Below, in pieces: positions 1 to 8,452 of a stretch of 63,365 nucleotides of DNA; position 1 is the first letter of the stretch, and every line of letters begins with the position of its first letter. The DNA comes from Pedosphaera parvula Ellin514 (GTDB lineage: Bacteria; Verrucomicrobiota; Verrucomicrobiia; Limisphaerales; Pedosphaeraceae). Both the position numbers and the translations under genes were made by a program. A model generated the notes under the pieces. The model was given only the letters and a program-made list of their open reading frames with translations, was not told where the DNA came from and made no database searches. The stretch is taken from positions 1-63,365 of the forward strand of contig NZ_ABOX02000043.1 in assembly GCF_000172555.1 (NCBI RefSeq), written 5' to 3'.

Positions 1-416
1 TAATGCGAATTCGTTGACGTCAAAATCGGGAATTTCGTCAACGCCGCATTCCCATACTCACCGCCCTGGAAAAAAAAGTTATTATTGAAATAACCCCTCA
101 TCCCCGTCATCGCTGCCAACTCCGTCGTCAAATCCCGTCGCTCCGTCCGCTCCACTCCCTTGTCCACTTCCTCCAAAGCCACAATGTCCGGCTGCTCATG
201 CTTGATCGCTTCCGCTGTCCTCAACAAATCCACCTTATGATCCATCCCCGCCCCATGCTGGATATTGTAGGTCATCACCCGGAACGTAACTGGCTTCGTA
301 TCGTGCCTTGCCACCGTCTTCGATGCACTGCTGCAACCCGCCAACAAAGCCATTCCCAACCCAACTACCACCACACGGCCCGCAGCTTCCTTTGCCCAAA
401 ACTGAATGTTCATCAT
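1..416 (-). CDS. Endonuclease/exonuclease/phosphatase-family lipoprotein, 3' part off the window
   Basis: Reading from an ATG at 416 (a second in-frame ATG lies at 413) gives 138 codons that run off the left edge, so only the N-terminal part is here. A lipoprotein signal is visible, with a hydrophobic stretch ending in LLAGC at about residues 24-28. Next come FRVMTYNIQHGAG and DIVALEEVDKG, the first two conserved motifs of the EEP (DNase I/AP endonuclease-like) fold, which include the metal-binding Asn and Glu. The family are Mg2+-dependent phosphodiesterases, here predicted to be exported and lipid-anchored. The substrate cannot be told. The gene lies on the chromosome side of the tRNA-Leu, outside the proposed island. 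Confidence 0.85.
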   Translation of the reverse strand, partial: MMNIQFWAKEAAGRVVVVGLGMALLAGCSSASKTVARHDTKPVTFRVMTYNIQHGAGMDHKVDLLRTAEAIKHEQPDIVALEEVDKGVERTERRDLTTELAAMTGMRGYFNNNFFFQGGEYGNAALTKFPILTSTNSH

Positions 417-580
417 CCAAAAAGAGTTACGAAAAACCAACTCCCGTCAATGCAAAACATTACCATGTCAAGCCTTAGCAACCATTTCCAGCGACAAAGG
501 TCAGAATAATTAATATCTCAGCAGCCATGAAAATGCCCTTGCGATTTTCCGGCAAGGCTGCTTCATTAGTGGCGTGCCAC

Positions 581-665
581 GCGCTTATGGTGGAATTGGC
601 AGACACGCTACTTTGAGGTGGTAGTGGGGTAACCCGTGCAGGTTCAAGTCCTGCTAAGCGCACCA
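581..665 (+). tRNA. tRNA-Leu (anticodon GAG)
   Basis: An 85-nt gene with encoded CCA. The acceptor stem GCGCTTA (581-587) pairs with TAAGCGC (655-661), followed by discriminator A and CCA (663-665). The anticodon arm CTACT-TTGAGGT-GGTAG puts GAG at the anticodon. There is a long class II variable arm, and the T arm is GCAGG-TTCAAGT-CCTGC. Its 3' half is duplicated perfectly at 32,391, so this gene is the integration target of the island that follows. Confidence 0.95.
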
Positions 666-672
666 CTTTTCC
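637..672 (+). repeat. attL: 36-bp direct repeat, 3' end of tRNA-Leu
   Basis: The 36 bases covering the T arm, 3' acceptor strand, CCA and seven bases beyond are repeated exactly, in direct orientation, at 32,391-32,426. Identity stops at 673 (T against C), though similarity continues for about 15 bases. A repeated tRNA T-arm/3' end is the usual attachment core of tyrosine-recombinase elements. Recombination here would leave the tRNA intact. Confidence 0.88.
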
Positions 673-1198
673 TCAGGAAACTGAGAACTCTGGTGAATCC
701 CGCACAGATTCCGCACAAAATCCCGCCGAATCTGGAGTTGAGAGTCAAAACGTAAAATTCCCAAAGAAGATTAAGTATCGAGGGCGCGTTCTGGCTAAGA
801 TCTACGGAAAGACCAAGAACTACCCCTTCTATCGCGTTTCCTACAACAGTGCTGGAAAACGACACCTCATTAGCTTTCGCACCTATTCCGCGGCGAAAGC
901 CGCAGCCGATAGTAAGGTGAAGGAGATCCATGAGGGATCGCAAGCCGCCTCACTCACTGCCCCTCAATCTCGAGATGCCCTGGCCGCGCTTGAACGGCTT
1001 CAGACCTATTACCAATCCACAGGACGGAGAATTTCTCTTTTGGGTGCCGTATCCGAATACGTTGAAGCCGCCAGCAAACTTAACGGACAACCCAGCGATT
1101 TCGGCCGCCTCGACGAAGCTGCACCCCCGGGCCACGAGCAGGACGGCCAGCGTCCGGCGAAAGAGGCGCGCTTCCAAATCCTCAGCCATGGCCTTTGA
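638..1198 (+). pseudogene. Truncated tyrosine integrase, start codon lost
   Basis: One open frame runs from inside the tRNA T arm (first stop upstream is the TGA at 614-616) to TGA at 1196-1198, with no ATG, GTG or TTG start before the conserved part. It encodes KYRGRVLAKIYGK, YPFYRVSYNSAGKRHLISF, RTYSAAKAAADSKV and SRDALAALERLQ, which I recognise as the N-terminal arm/core-binding part of verrucomicrobial site-specific integrases. Homology appears to end near 1090 (SKLNGQPSDFG). The catalytic domain with its R-H-R-Y residues is absent, replaced by unrelated sequence. The missing N-terminus with an ATG is found at 32,365. Identification is by eye from family memory. Confidence 0.75.
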
Positions 1199-1282
1199 CA
1201 ATCGCCGGCGATCTTGAGCAACAAATCCAAGTTCCCGGGCACACAGTGGCTTCCTAATGAAGCCAACTTGGCGGCAAAACAC
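1098..1282 (-). pseudogene. Possible transposase N-terminal fragment
   Basis: On the minus strand the frame starting at 1282 contains ARLFRRTLAVLLVARGCS followed by FVEAAEIAGLS, which resembles the helix-turn-helix start of IS630-like transposases. It abuts the point where the integrase homology ends (about 1090), so an insertion or deletion here could explain the integrase truncation. No DDE domain is present. Apart from this, 1199-1410 holds nothing I can recognise. Weakly supported. Confidence 0.3.
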
Positions 1283-1410
1283 ATGCTTGCAAAAACTTTT
1301 GTTAACTTACTTAGCGAAATGAACAGTTTCAGATCTGACCTGCGCCGCCTCCGGCAACATTTGCAACACGATGCGTGCTGCCGACTCGAGAATAGCATTG
1401 TTCGGTCGAT

Positions 1411-2073
1411 TCACTTTAGCTGAACCAACCCGCGCCGGCTTGCGGTCGCAATGGCCTCGGTGCGACTGATTACATTCAGCTTGGCAAAAATGCTACGCAG
1501 ATGGGATTTCACAGTGGTTTCGCTGATGTAGAGCTTTACACCGATTTCCTTGTTGCTTTTGCCGAGCGCCAGCAATGAAAGCACGGCCAACTCACGACTT
1601 GTCAGAGATTCGCTGCTGATGCCAGCTGCCAGTTTGGTCACCAGCGAAGGGGGAATGGAGGTTTCACCGGAATACACTTTGCGAATGCACTCAAGTAATT
1701 CCTCGCGCGCCGCATCTTTCAACAGATAACCCTTCGCACCGGCCTTAATCGCCCGGGAAATGTCGGCATCACTATCAAACGTTGTCAGTATTATCACCCG
1801 GGCGGAGTCAGTCATCCGTCGGAGCTCATCAATTACACCCACACCATCCAGGATAGGCATTCGCAGGTCCATCAGGACTACGTCGGGACGGTGTTCCTGC
1901 CACCGGGCTACTGCATCGCGTCCGTTTGAAGCTTGCGCCACCACACTCATATCTGGTTGTCGACCGATGATCGCGACCAGTCCTTCGAGAACAGTGACGT
2001 GGTCGTCCGCAACAAGGATGCGTATCTTTTGCGACTGTTCGTTTGCCGCTTGCTTTTTCGAAACTGTGCTCAT
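1411..2073 (-). CDS. NarL/FixJ-type response regulator
   Basis: 220 aa. The N-terminal receiver domain (about 17-135) has the acidic pair D23-D24, the phospho-acceptor D69 in VVLMDLRMP, T97/T98 and K119. The C-terminal LuxR-type HTH (about 153-216) has LTSRELAVLSLLALGKSNKEI and the recognition-helix region ISETTVKSHLRSIFAKL. It is a DNA-binding output regulator. It starts 8 nt after the stop of the sensor kinase gene, in the same direction, so the two form a cognate pair in one operon with the kinase first. The target genes cannot be read from the sequence; the neighbouring island operon is one possibility. Confidence 0.93.
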   Translation of the reverse strand: MSTVSKKQAANEQSQKIRILVADDHVTVLEGLVAIIGRQPDMSVVAQASNGRDAVARWQEHRPDVVLMDLRMPILDGVGVIDELRRMTDSARVIILTTFDSDADISRAIKAGAKGYLLKDAAREELLECIRKVYSGETSIPPSLVTKLAAGISSESLTSRELAVLSLLALGKSNKEIGVKLYISETTVKSHLRSIFAKLNVISRTEAIATASRRGLVQLK

Positions 2074-2081
2074 AAATCTGA

Positions 2082-5000
2082 TTACTGTACGTTTTCTGTA
2101 AGTGGCAAAATAATCAAAACCGCCGTACCTTCACCATTCGTGCTTTGAATGCTTAATTGTCCTCGCATGCTTTCAACACGTTCCCTGATTCCTAAAAGAC
2201 CGAATCCATCATGTTGACGGGCTGGATCGAAGCCTTGCCCGTTGTCCTGTAGTTCCAATTGAAGCGCCTGGGCACTAAACACGAGCCGTGCTTTGAATTC
2301 ACTGGCACGTGCGTGCCGGAGTGCATTGGTAAAAACTTCCTGCCCAATACGCAGAAGGTTATCCTCCCATTCAGAGGGGATTACACAAGGTTCACCCTGC
2401 AAATCAAATTTTGCCCGCATTGTTGTGCCTGCGGTCATCTTCTGGATCAGACCTTCCAGCGCTTTAAAGAGGTTCTTTCCCTCCAAGGCCAATGGCCGAA
2501 GTGCTCGAACCGAACGTCGCGCCTCGCGCAGGCTCTCGCGCGCAAGATCACCAGCACGATTGAGATGCTCCGCCACCTCAACGACCAATCCTTGGGACCC
2601 GGCATCTGCGGCCGCCTCCAACTGAACGATCACACCAGTAAATCCCTGGGCCAGTGTATCATGAATGTCGCGCGCCATCCGGTTTCGCTCCGCCATTACC
2701 GCAGCTTCGCGGCTTTGCTGGGAAAGTCGCATCAACTGAATTGCGAGCATGGCCTGATGGGCGAGCGCCTGAGGCAGTTCGATTTCCTCACGGCGAAAAG
2801 AACGCTTTCGTGTAAACCGGATGCTGACGATTCCCTCCACGTGCCCTGCGATCAACATCGGAACAAACAAAACCGTGCGAACTCCGAGTTCATGCAGGTA
2901 TTTCTTGAGGGTGACCATCACTGGATCACGATCCGAGTCTTCCAGCATTTGATGCCCTATTGCGGGATCCGATCCAACCCAAATTCGGGCGGTTTCGCCT
3001 TCCATATCTTCCAGAACGGCATGCTGGTGTGTGCGAAAGATTTCTTCCCAGACCGGATGATTCAGAGCAATTTTTGAAATCGCCACGGAGGAATGAGATA
3101 CGTTTCCAATACTTACGAAATGCCCGCCCTCAAGTAAGGCAACACGATCCAACCGCCGGCTGTCGCTGGTTCTTATCCATACGCTAATACTATGCGCATC
3201 GGATAGCTCAACTATTGCACGCAGCGCATGTTCCAGCAGTTTATCAGGGTTTGACTCCTGAGCCATTGAGTCCAGAGCATGCGACAGCGCATCGAGCTGC
3301 CCGCGGGCGAGGTGTTCCGAAGCACGCAATGCTTCAGCTGCCTGCTTGCGTTCCGTGATATCCATGACTGCGCCAGTAAACTCCAACTCTCCCGTCCCGG
3401 TTCTTGTGGGTTGAGCCAAAACCTGGACGTGCTTGATCTCACCGCCCTGCATCAGAAGGCGATGTTCAAAATTCAGGTTTGTGCCATCTCGTGTCGCGCG
3501 ATCCAGTGCCTGTTGAACCGAGGCAATATCTTCCGGGTGAAGTCGTTTGAGCATAAGCTCCAGGCTGGGCCGGATTTTCGCGTCATATCCAAAAATAGAA
3601 AATGTCTCATGGGACCAAAAATGCTCTCCCGTCGCCACTTTCCAGCTAAAACTGCCGAGGTGACTGAGCCGTTGCGCCTCAGCCAACGAGGTTTCGCTAT
3701 GACGCAACTGAGACTCTGCCCGTTTGCGCTCTTCGATCTCGCTCTGGAGGGAGTTGTTGGTGGCTGCCAGTTGGTCACGAGCCTTCTGCAATCTTTCCTG
3801 CCTGGCCTTTAGGCGACGGACACGCCAAATGTAAAGGCTGACAAGAGCAGTCATCACCAGTACGCCGCAAACCAAATGGAACCATGCGGTTTCGTAAAAT
3901 GCCGGCGGGACGGCGAACTCAATCATGTCGCCTGTTTCATTCCATATTCCATCAGCATTGCAGGCAGTGACGCGAAATCGATATGTCTTGGGTTGCAAGT
4001 TCGAGTAGAAGGCCTGGCGTCGAGTTCCCGCGTCCTTCCAATCTTCATCGTAGCCCTCCAGTTTATACTTATAGCGCACCCGCGCGGGGTTGCTGAAACT
4101 AAGGCCAGCGTAATCAATCTCTATATCCCGGATCCCATGCGGAAATTTCAGATTGGCTGAAGGTATGTAAGTTCTCCCGCCAGCGATCACTTGCTGAATC
4201 CGAACAGGAGGAGGCAATGGATTCTTGGGAATATTATGAGTGTCGATCACGGCCAGACCGGCTGTGGTTGCAAACCAAAGTTTGCCATCTGCACTCTTGG
4301 TGGCAACCGGGTAGCCAGCGCCTCGGTAGCCATAGGGAAAATGCCGAACAACGCCCCGAAGCCCGTCGTTCAAATCATACAGTTCACCGGTAACCCGGCC
4401 TGAATCCGACATTGCGGTCTCAAGTTCGCTTGCGGTGAACCGGAGGATACCACCCGCGCCCGCCATCCAAAAATTTCCGTCATCATCCACCAAACCGGTA
4501 AAAAAATCATCAAATGCCAGGCCGTTCCGGTGATCCAGTGTTTGAAAACGACCGTTCCGAAAACGGCTGATTCCGCCCTTCCCCGCAAACCAAACATCTC
4601 CTTTGGAATCACTCATGATGGCTGTAATCTGCCCGGTAAAGAGGCCGTCCTTTCCCGAAAAAAGACGAAACCGTTCTCCCTCCCAGAGTGCGACCTCCCC
4701 GGTTGTAAGCCCAATCCACACTCGGCCTTTGCTATCAGTATGTGCCACAGATGCCCAGCCATCCGCCTCGCGGTGGAGTTCCGGAAAATTCTTCACCTCA
4801 TGGTTAAGCAGGCGATACACACCCATGAATCGATCACACAACCAGAGACCTCCTTCTAGATCGCTAGTGATCGCCAGGACGTTCTTCATATGAGGCACTT
4901 CAGGCAAGAGTGTGGCAACATCGCCCTTGGGTTTGAGGACCGCGACACCGAGTCCAGTTCCAAGAATCAAATCGCCGCCAGGATCGGCATACGAGCACTG

Positions 5001-6230
5001 AACACTTCGAGAGCCAGCAGCTTTGCCCAAGAGGTCGAGCCAGCCACGCTCGAGGAATTGATTTTCCCTGGCATTGATTTGAATAAAGCCGCCTGGCCTC
5101 GCACCGACCCAAACACTTCCATCCAGTGTCGCCTGGACCGATAAATTCTGGTCAAAGGGCAGTCCCTCCCGAACGGATAAAGGCGTAATTTTATTTTCAC
5201 GAAAGCAGTCCAGACCCGCTGAAGTCCCAAACCAGACAACTCCCTCCCGATCTTCGAAAATACAGTTCACGAGATCGCTCGAGAGGCCGTCTTTTTGAGT
5301 AAATTTTTCGACCGCGTCGCTGAACTGGCCAATGTCCTCGCTTCCCAGGGATGCCGTATTTCTAACCCGGCGCAGGCCATCGCCAACCGTGGCGATCCAC
5401 AGGGTTCCATTGCGATCGACCAGAACCGATGAGGCTCCCACGCGAATCTCCGGAGCGACAAAGTGAATTTCCTGCTGATCGTGTGTGAATGCCCTCACCG
5501 ATCGCATCGTCTGGGCCGTCCAGACTTTCCTATCCGGCGCCCGCGCCAGTTTCGCCGCCTCCGCAAAGCGTTCGTTACCCACTTGAAAGCGTGTCTCACC
5601 TTGGCGAAGAAACGCGATTGCACCTGGCGGGGTCTGTGTTCGATCGCTCAATGCGACCCATAGCGTGTTCTCACCATCCACCATCGCAGCCCAAACCGCT
5701 ACGTCAGGAAGGCCGCTTTCGGGGCCGACTTTCCGCCAGTCTTCTCCAGTGAACTTATACAAGCCCAAGGAAGTACCCGCCCAAACGCCGCCATCCTTGC
5801 GTTCACAAAGCGCAAACACTCGCGCCCGCTCCGAAGGATTCCGCAGAACAAATACCTTGGAATGCCCATCGCGCAACAAAGTGACGTTTCCGACACTCCC
5901 AATCCAGAGGGAGCCGTCCCTGGTACCCAACAGTTCATCAGGCACACCCGGTAAAGCGGGTTCGCCCGCCTTGGGCTCCCACGCGGTGAACGCAGCGCCG
6001 TCAAATCGGAATAATCCGTTAAGCGCCGCAACCCAGAGATATCCTTCACTCGTCTGACAAATCGAATTGACCTGATCAACGCCATCCGCGCCTCCCCAGG
6101 CCCGATGTGAAAACTGTATTATGGACTTGTGAGAATCCAAAGCCAGCGCCTGACAGACAAAAAGCAAATACGCAACAGCCGTCCAGACCATTGCCAGGGA
6201 AAACGAAGTGTAACTGCGTACGCGGCACAT
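2082..6230 (-). CDS. Beta-propeller/Y_Y_Y sensor histidine kinase with PAS and GAF domains
   Basis: About 1382 aa from ATG 6230, chosen because it begins a signal peptide (hydrophobic SLAMVWTAVAYLLFVCQALA); an in-frame ATG at 6335 lacks one. Order: periplasmic two-component-regulator propeller repeats (many copies of the G-x-LWxxT/G pattern), a Y_Y_Y domain (YKLEGYDEDWKDAG), one TM helix (LVCGVLVMTALVSLYIW), a coiled coil, a PAS domain, a GAF domain, a HisKA_3 dimerisation domain with the phospho-His in MARDIHDTLAQG, and a HATPase with NALRHA and DNGQGFD. The architecture resembles one-piece polysaccharide sensors of Bacteroidetes and Verrucomicrobia, but the HTH is on the separate downstream regulator. 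Ligand unknown. Confidence 0.92.
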   Translation of the reverse strand: MCRVRSYTSFSLAMVWTAVAYLLFVCQALALDSHKSIIQFSHRAWGGADGVDQVNSICQTSEGYLWVAALNGLFRFDGAAFTAWEPKAGEPALPGVPDELLGTRDGSLWIGSVGNVTLLRDGHSKVFVLRNPSERARVFALCERKDGGVWAGTSLGLYKFTGEDWRKVGPESGLPDVAVWAAMVDGENTLWVALSDRTQTPPGAIAFLRQGETRFQVGNERFAEAAKLARAPDRKVWTAQTMRSVRAFTHDQQEIHFVAPEIRVGASSVLVDRNGTLWIATVGDGLRRVRNTASLGSEDIGQFSDAVEKFTQKDGLSSDLVNCIFEDREGVVWFGTSAGLDCFRENKITPLSVREGLPFDQNLSVQATLDGSVWVGARPGGFIQINARENQFLERGWLDLLGKAAGSRSVQCSYADPGGDLILGTGLGVAVLKPKGDVATLLPEVPHMKNVLAITSDLEGGLWLCDRFMGVYRLLNHEVKNFPELHREADGWASVAHTDSKGRVWIGLTTGEVALWEGERFRLFSGKDGLFTGQITAIMSDSKGDVWFAGKGGISRFRNGRFQTLDHRNGLAFDDFFTGLVDDDGNFWMAGAGGILRFTASELETAMSDSGRVTGELYDLNDGLRGVVRHFPYGYRGAGYPVATKSADGKLWFATTAGLAVIDTHNIPKNPLPPPVRIQQVIAGGRTYIPSANLKFPHGIRDIEIDYAGLSFSNPARVRYKYKLEGYDEDWKDAGTRRQAFYSNLQPKTYRFRVTACNADGIWNETGDMIEFAVPPAFYETAWFHLVCGVLVMTALVSLYIWRVRRLKARQERLQKARDQLAATNNSLQSEIEERKRAESQLRHSETSLAEAQRLSHLGSFSWKVATGEHFWSHETFSIFGYDAKIRPSLELMLKRLHPEDIASVQQALDRATRDGTNLNFEHRLLMQGGEIKHVQVLAQPTRTGTGELEFTGAVMDITERKQAAEALRASEHLARGQLDALSHALDSMAQESNPDKLLEHALRAIVELSDAHSISVWIRTSDSRRLDRVALLEGGHFVSIGNVSHSSVAISKIALNHPVWEEIFRTHQHAVLEDMEGETARIWVGSDPAIGHQMLEDSDRDPVMVTLKKYLHELGVRTVLFVPMLIAGHVEGIVSIRFTRKRSFRREEIELPQALAHQAMLAIQLMRLSQQSREAAVMAERNRMARDIHDTLAQGFTGVIVQLEAAADAGSQGLVVEVAEHLNRAGDLARESLREARRSVRALRPLALEGKNLFKALEGLIQKMTAGTTMRAKFDLQGEPCVIPSEWEDNLLRIGQEVFTNALRHARASEFKARLVFSAQALQLELQDNGQGFDPARQHDGFGLLGIRERVESMRGQLSIQSTNGEGTAVLIILPLTENVQ

Positions 6231-6697
6231 GTTGCTCAAAACAATCCAGAAGAAATCTCGCGCTGCCGCTGATGCCAAACAAACACATTCTGGGTGGAAT
6301 ACTTTTTGTGCGTCAAGCCGAATCCATTGCCGCACTGGCGAATTCGCCGACGTTCCGGTTCTTGACGCCCGAGTTCAAGTTCAGTCTTTAATAACATAAC
6401 TTGTCTGCCGCTGTGTCTGGATCATGCACGAAACGTAACTCATGGTACATCTTTATCTGATCTTACCAGATCGCAGGATTAAATGTCATGCCTCAATTGG
6501 CAGAAGCCGGTTTTAAAACTTCGTGTGAGCTAAAGCGTACCGACGAAGTCAAGGTTTACCCGCGGAACTCATTGTGTATAAAGCGGGTTTTGAATTGATC
6601 ACTGGCATTCCGAGCCTATTTCGTGAACCACGCATTCTCCGGACAATGCGCTGAACCACCAGTGATCAAAGCAAATGCCCGCTGAAACCTCATTGGC
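6231..6697. other. Gene-free stretch with an 11-bp inverted repeat
   Basis: This is the upstream region of the sensor kinase. I see no coding sequence. It contains a perfect inverted repeat, TTGATCACTGG at 6595-6605 and CCAGTGATCAA at 6659-6669, with 53 bases between. The right arm ends 29 bases from the broken cNMP-binding/kinase gene. It may be the end of a small lost mobile element, or a long-range hairpin. Confidence 0.4.
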
Positions 6698-7055
6698 TTA
6701 AGGGGGAGGAGTGGAGGCTTGTTCATGGTGGATGGGAAGTCGGACTTTGAAACGGGTTTCGCCGGGGCGGGATTCGAATTCGATTGTCCAGCAGGAGCAT
6801 GGTTTCCCCCAGGTAGTTTCCCGGCTTGGTGACCGCCATGAGGATTGACTGGCGATCGTAGGTGCGCGTGATACGAACTTCCCCTTCGAGCAGGACATGA
6901 AAGAACCCGGTTCGTTCCCCTTCGGCACCCAGGACCGCGCCAGCCGGCACTTCAATCACTTCACCCGGTTCCAAGCAACCCAGTTGCGCATCGGTCAATC
7001 CGGCAAACAGAGGCGTGGAACGGACCTGTTGGAGTTCAATCGGGCTCATGGTCAT
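6698..7055 (-). pseudogene. cNMP-binding domain joined out of frame to a histidine-kinase tail
   Basis: From ATG 7055 the frame encodes a CRP-like cyclic-nucleotide-binding domain (STPLFAGLTDAQLGCLEPGE ... GAVLGAEGERTGFFHVLLEG ... GNYLGETMLLLD, about residues 12-90). The phosphate-binding cassette GNYLGE is the last conserved piece. The +1 frame then reads TIEFESRPGETRFKVRLPI, which looks like the last strand of a histidine-kinase ATPase domain, to TAA at 6698. An internal deletion has probably fused the two ends of a cNMP-binding histidine kinase and changed the frame. Its start overlaps the stop of the upstream TrxB fragment by 4 nt (ATGA). Confidence 0.7.
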
Positions 7056-7276
7056 AGCAGGCCGAGGTATTGGTGAACGAGCTTCACCGCCATGGCACCT
7101 TCCCCCACTCCCGAGGTGACGCCTTTGGCGGAGCGATGACGGACATCACCGGCAACGAAGATCCCCGGAACGCTGGTTTCGAGATAAAACGGATCGCGAT
7201 CCGCAGTCCAGCCCGGTGGGCGCCGGGCGCCCGGAGAAAGTGCGGTGATCCGGCTTGGTAACGCTGGAGCGCGAGC
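7052..7276 (-). pseudogene. C-terminal fragment of thioredoxin reductase-like flavoprotein
   Basis: The frame ending in TGA at 7052 encodes about 74 residues with no start codon. It includes TADRDPFYLETSVPGIFVAGD, the typical end of the FAD-binding motif of TrxB-like pyridine-nucleotide disulfide oxidoreductases, then VTSGVGEGAMAVKLVHQYL. The frame opens immediately at the Dps stop codon, so the whole NAD(P)H and CxxC part is missing. The intact gene would have been coupled (ATGA) to the cNMP-binding kinase. Both are now remnants at the end of the stress operon. Confidence 0.75.
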
Positions 7277-7771
7277 CTAGTCTTTCGACTGTATGTGCGC
7301 CTCCACCAGCCATAGCAGTTTGTCCACGCCACGCGAGACTTCTGTGAACAAATCCGCAGTGTCCGCCTCACCGGCTTTGCCTGCTGTGTCAATTGCTGAG
7401 CGGGTGGAGGTGCCGAACTGCGCCAGCGCGCTTGATAGTGCCGAGACATGTCCTTGCCCGGATGCCAGGTCCAAGGGATAAGCTGCGAGCCGGGAATGCT
7501 TCGAGACGGTTTGAATCGTGCCTTGCGCGACACCGCCGAGTGCAACCAGGCGTTCGGCAATGTCGTCGGTGAACTCATCAAACTCCCCGGCGATTTTGTC
7601 GAACAGTTCATGCAGGCCGATAAAGTGCGGACCTTTGACATTCCAATGCGCTTGTTTGGCCTGTAGACCAAGATCGAGCGCATCGGCCAGTTGTTGGTTC
7701 AATAAATCGACCATCGGGCGGCGGCTCGGCTCGCGGATGTCGTTCCGGGTTTTGTTAAGTCGGGTGTTCAT
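7277..7771 (-). CDS. dps: Dps-family ferritin-like DNA-protection protein
   Basis: 164 aa, the usual length for Dps. The signature QAKQAHWNVKGPHFIGLHELFD (residues about 37-58, split in a normal four-helix bundle) carries the ferroxidase His and Asp/Glu ligands, followed by FDEFTDDIAERLVALGG. The family forms dodecamers that oxidise Fe2+ with H2O2 and bind DNA nonspecifically in the cytoplasm. It is the last intact gene of a minus-strand run with redox-related neighbours, consistent with a stress role. Confidence 0.92.
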   Translation of the reverse strand: MNTRLNKTRNDIREPSRRPMVDLLNQQLADALDLGLQAKQAHWNVKGPHFIGLHELFDKIAGEFDEFTDDIAERLVALGGVAQGTIQTVSKHSRLAAYPLDLASGQGHVSALSSALAQFGTSTRSAIDTAGKAGEADTADLFTEVSRGVDKLLWLVEAHIQSKD

Positions 7772-7801
7772 AAATAAGTCATGGAGTTTGATGATTGTCC
7801 T

Positions 7802-8452
7802 TCACAATGGAGTCCCAGGGTTTCGGTCAGATGAACTCAAAACGGGTTCGACAAGCCATGCATCGGCGGGAATTTGTGCCACGCCCGGATAGACTGTGTA
7901 AGCGGCCAGGTTTGCCAGGTTCACAACCCCTACTCCTCCACCGCGCAGCCGCATATGGACTGTAGTTTTGGATAACATGAACTGCATGAAGGACTGGCTC
8001 TCGGCCGACAGCTTGACCGGAAATTCGACCATGAGAAAAAGCGCCTTGCCTCCCACCATGCGCAACTTGAGAAATGACACCAGGAGATCGCCTACCGGCG
8101 TCGGCTGTTCACGCTTTGCCATCAGCTCTGGCTGGTCGAGGTGCACATGCTTTTTGAATTCCGCCTCCGACAATTCGACGATGTCGGCGTAGCCGCCAGG
8201 GAATTGCCAGCAATCATGGGTTTTCTGCAGGAAATCCACCCGCAGAACCTGGGCGGAGACAAACACGGACTTGGAATTCTCACCTGCCAGAACAAGCCTT
8301 GGTGAGGCAAATAACCGCGCCGGTTCCGTGCTTTCCCATATTTTGTGGCCCTGAGCTTTGTCCGCGGTGAAGGACTCAACCGAGCCGTCCGTCAAGTGAA
8401 CACGAATGATGAAGTCTTGCTTTGGCAGTTCGGTACGGTCATTAGTTTTCAT
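7802..8452 (-). CDS. Conserved hypothetical protein
   Basis: 216 aa, no signal peptide or membrane segment. I do not recognise a domain. The sequence has FIIRVHLTDGSVESFTADKA near the N-terminus, a shape often seen in small beta-barrel folds, and a C-terminal half with a short hydrophobic Gly-Gly-rich stretch (LRGGGVGVVNLANLAAY). The start overlaps the stop of the MlaA-hydrolase gene by 11 nt, so it is probably translationally coupled to it. Dps follows 30 nt downstream. Confidence 0.7.
   Translation of the reverse strand: MKTNDRTELPKQDFIIRVHLTDGSVESFTADKAQGHKIWESTEPARLFASPRLVLAGENSKSVFVSAQVLRVDFLQKTHDCWQFPGGYADIVELSEAEFKKHVHLDQPELMAKREQPTPVGDLLVSFLKLRMVGGKALFLMVEFPVKLSAESQSFMQFMLSKTTVHMRLRGGGVGVVNLANLAAYTVYPGVAQIPADAWLVEPVLSSSDRNPGTPL

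Noticed and set aside
520-562. Imperfect hairpin before the tRNA
   Set aside because: Stems AGCAGCC/GGCTGCT and CCTTGC/GCAAGG compete for the same bases and no T tract follows; too weak to call a terminator.
475-666. Minus-strand frame with MVRLAGLEPARV across the tRNA
   Set aside because: It is the antisense of tRNA-Leu; such frames are a well-known false gene call. The same applies to the frame at 32,208-32,501.
2259-3077. 272-aa plus-strand frame inside the sensor kinase
   Set aside because: It is the complement of the kinase GAF/HisKA region, with Cys- and His-rich non-protein-like composition.
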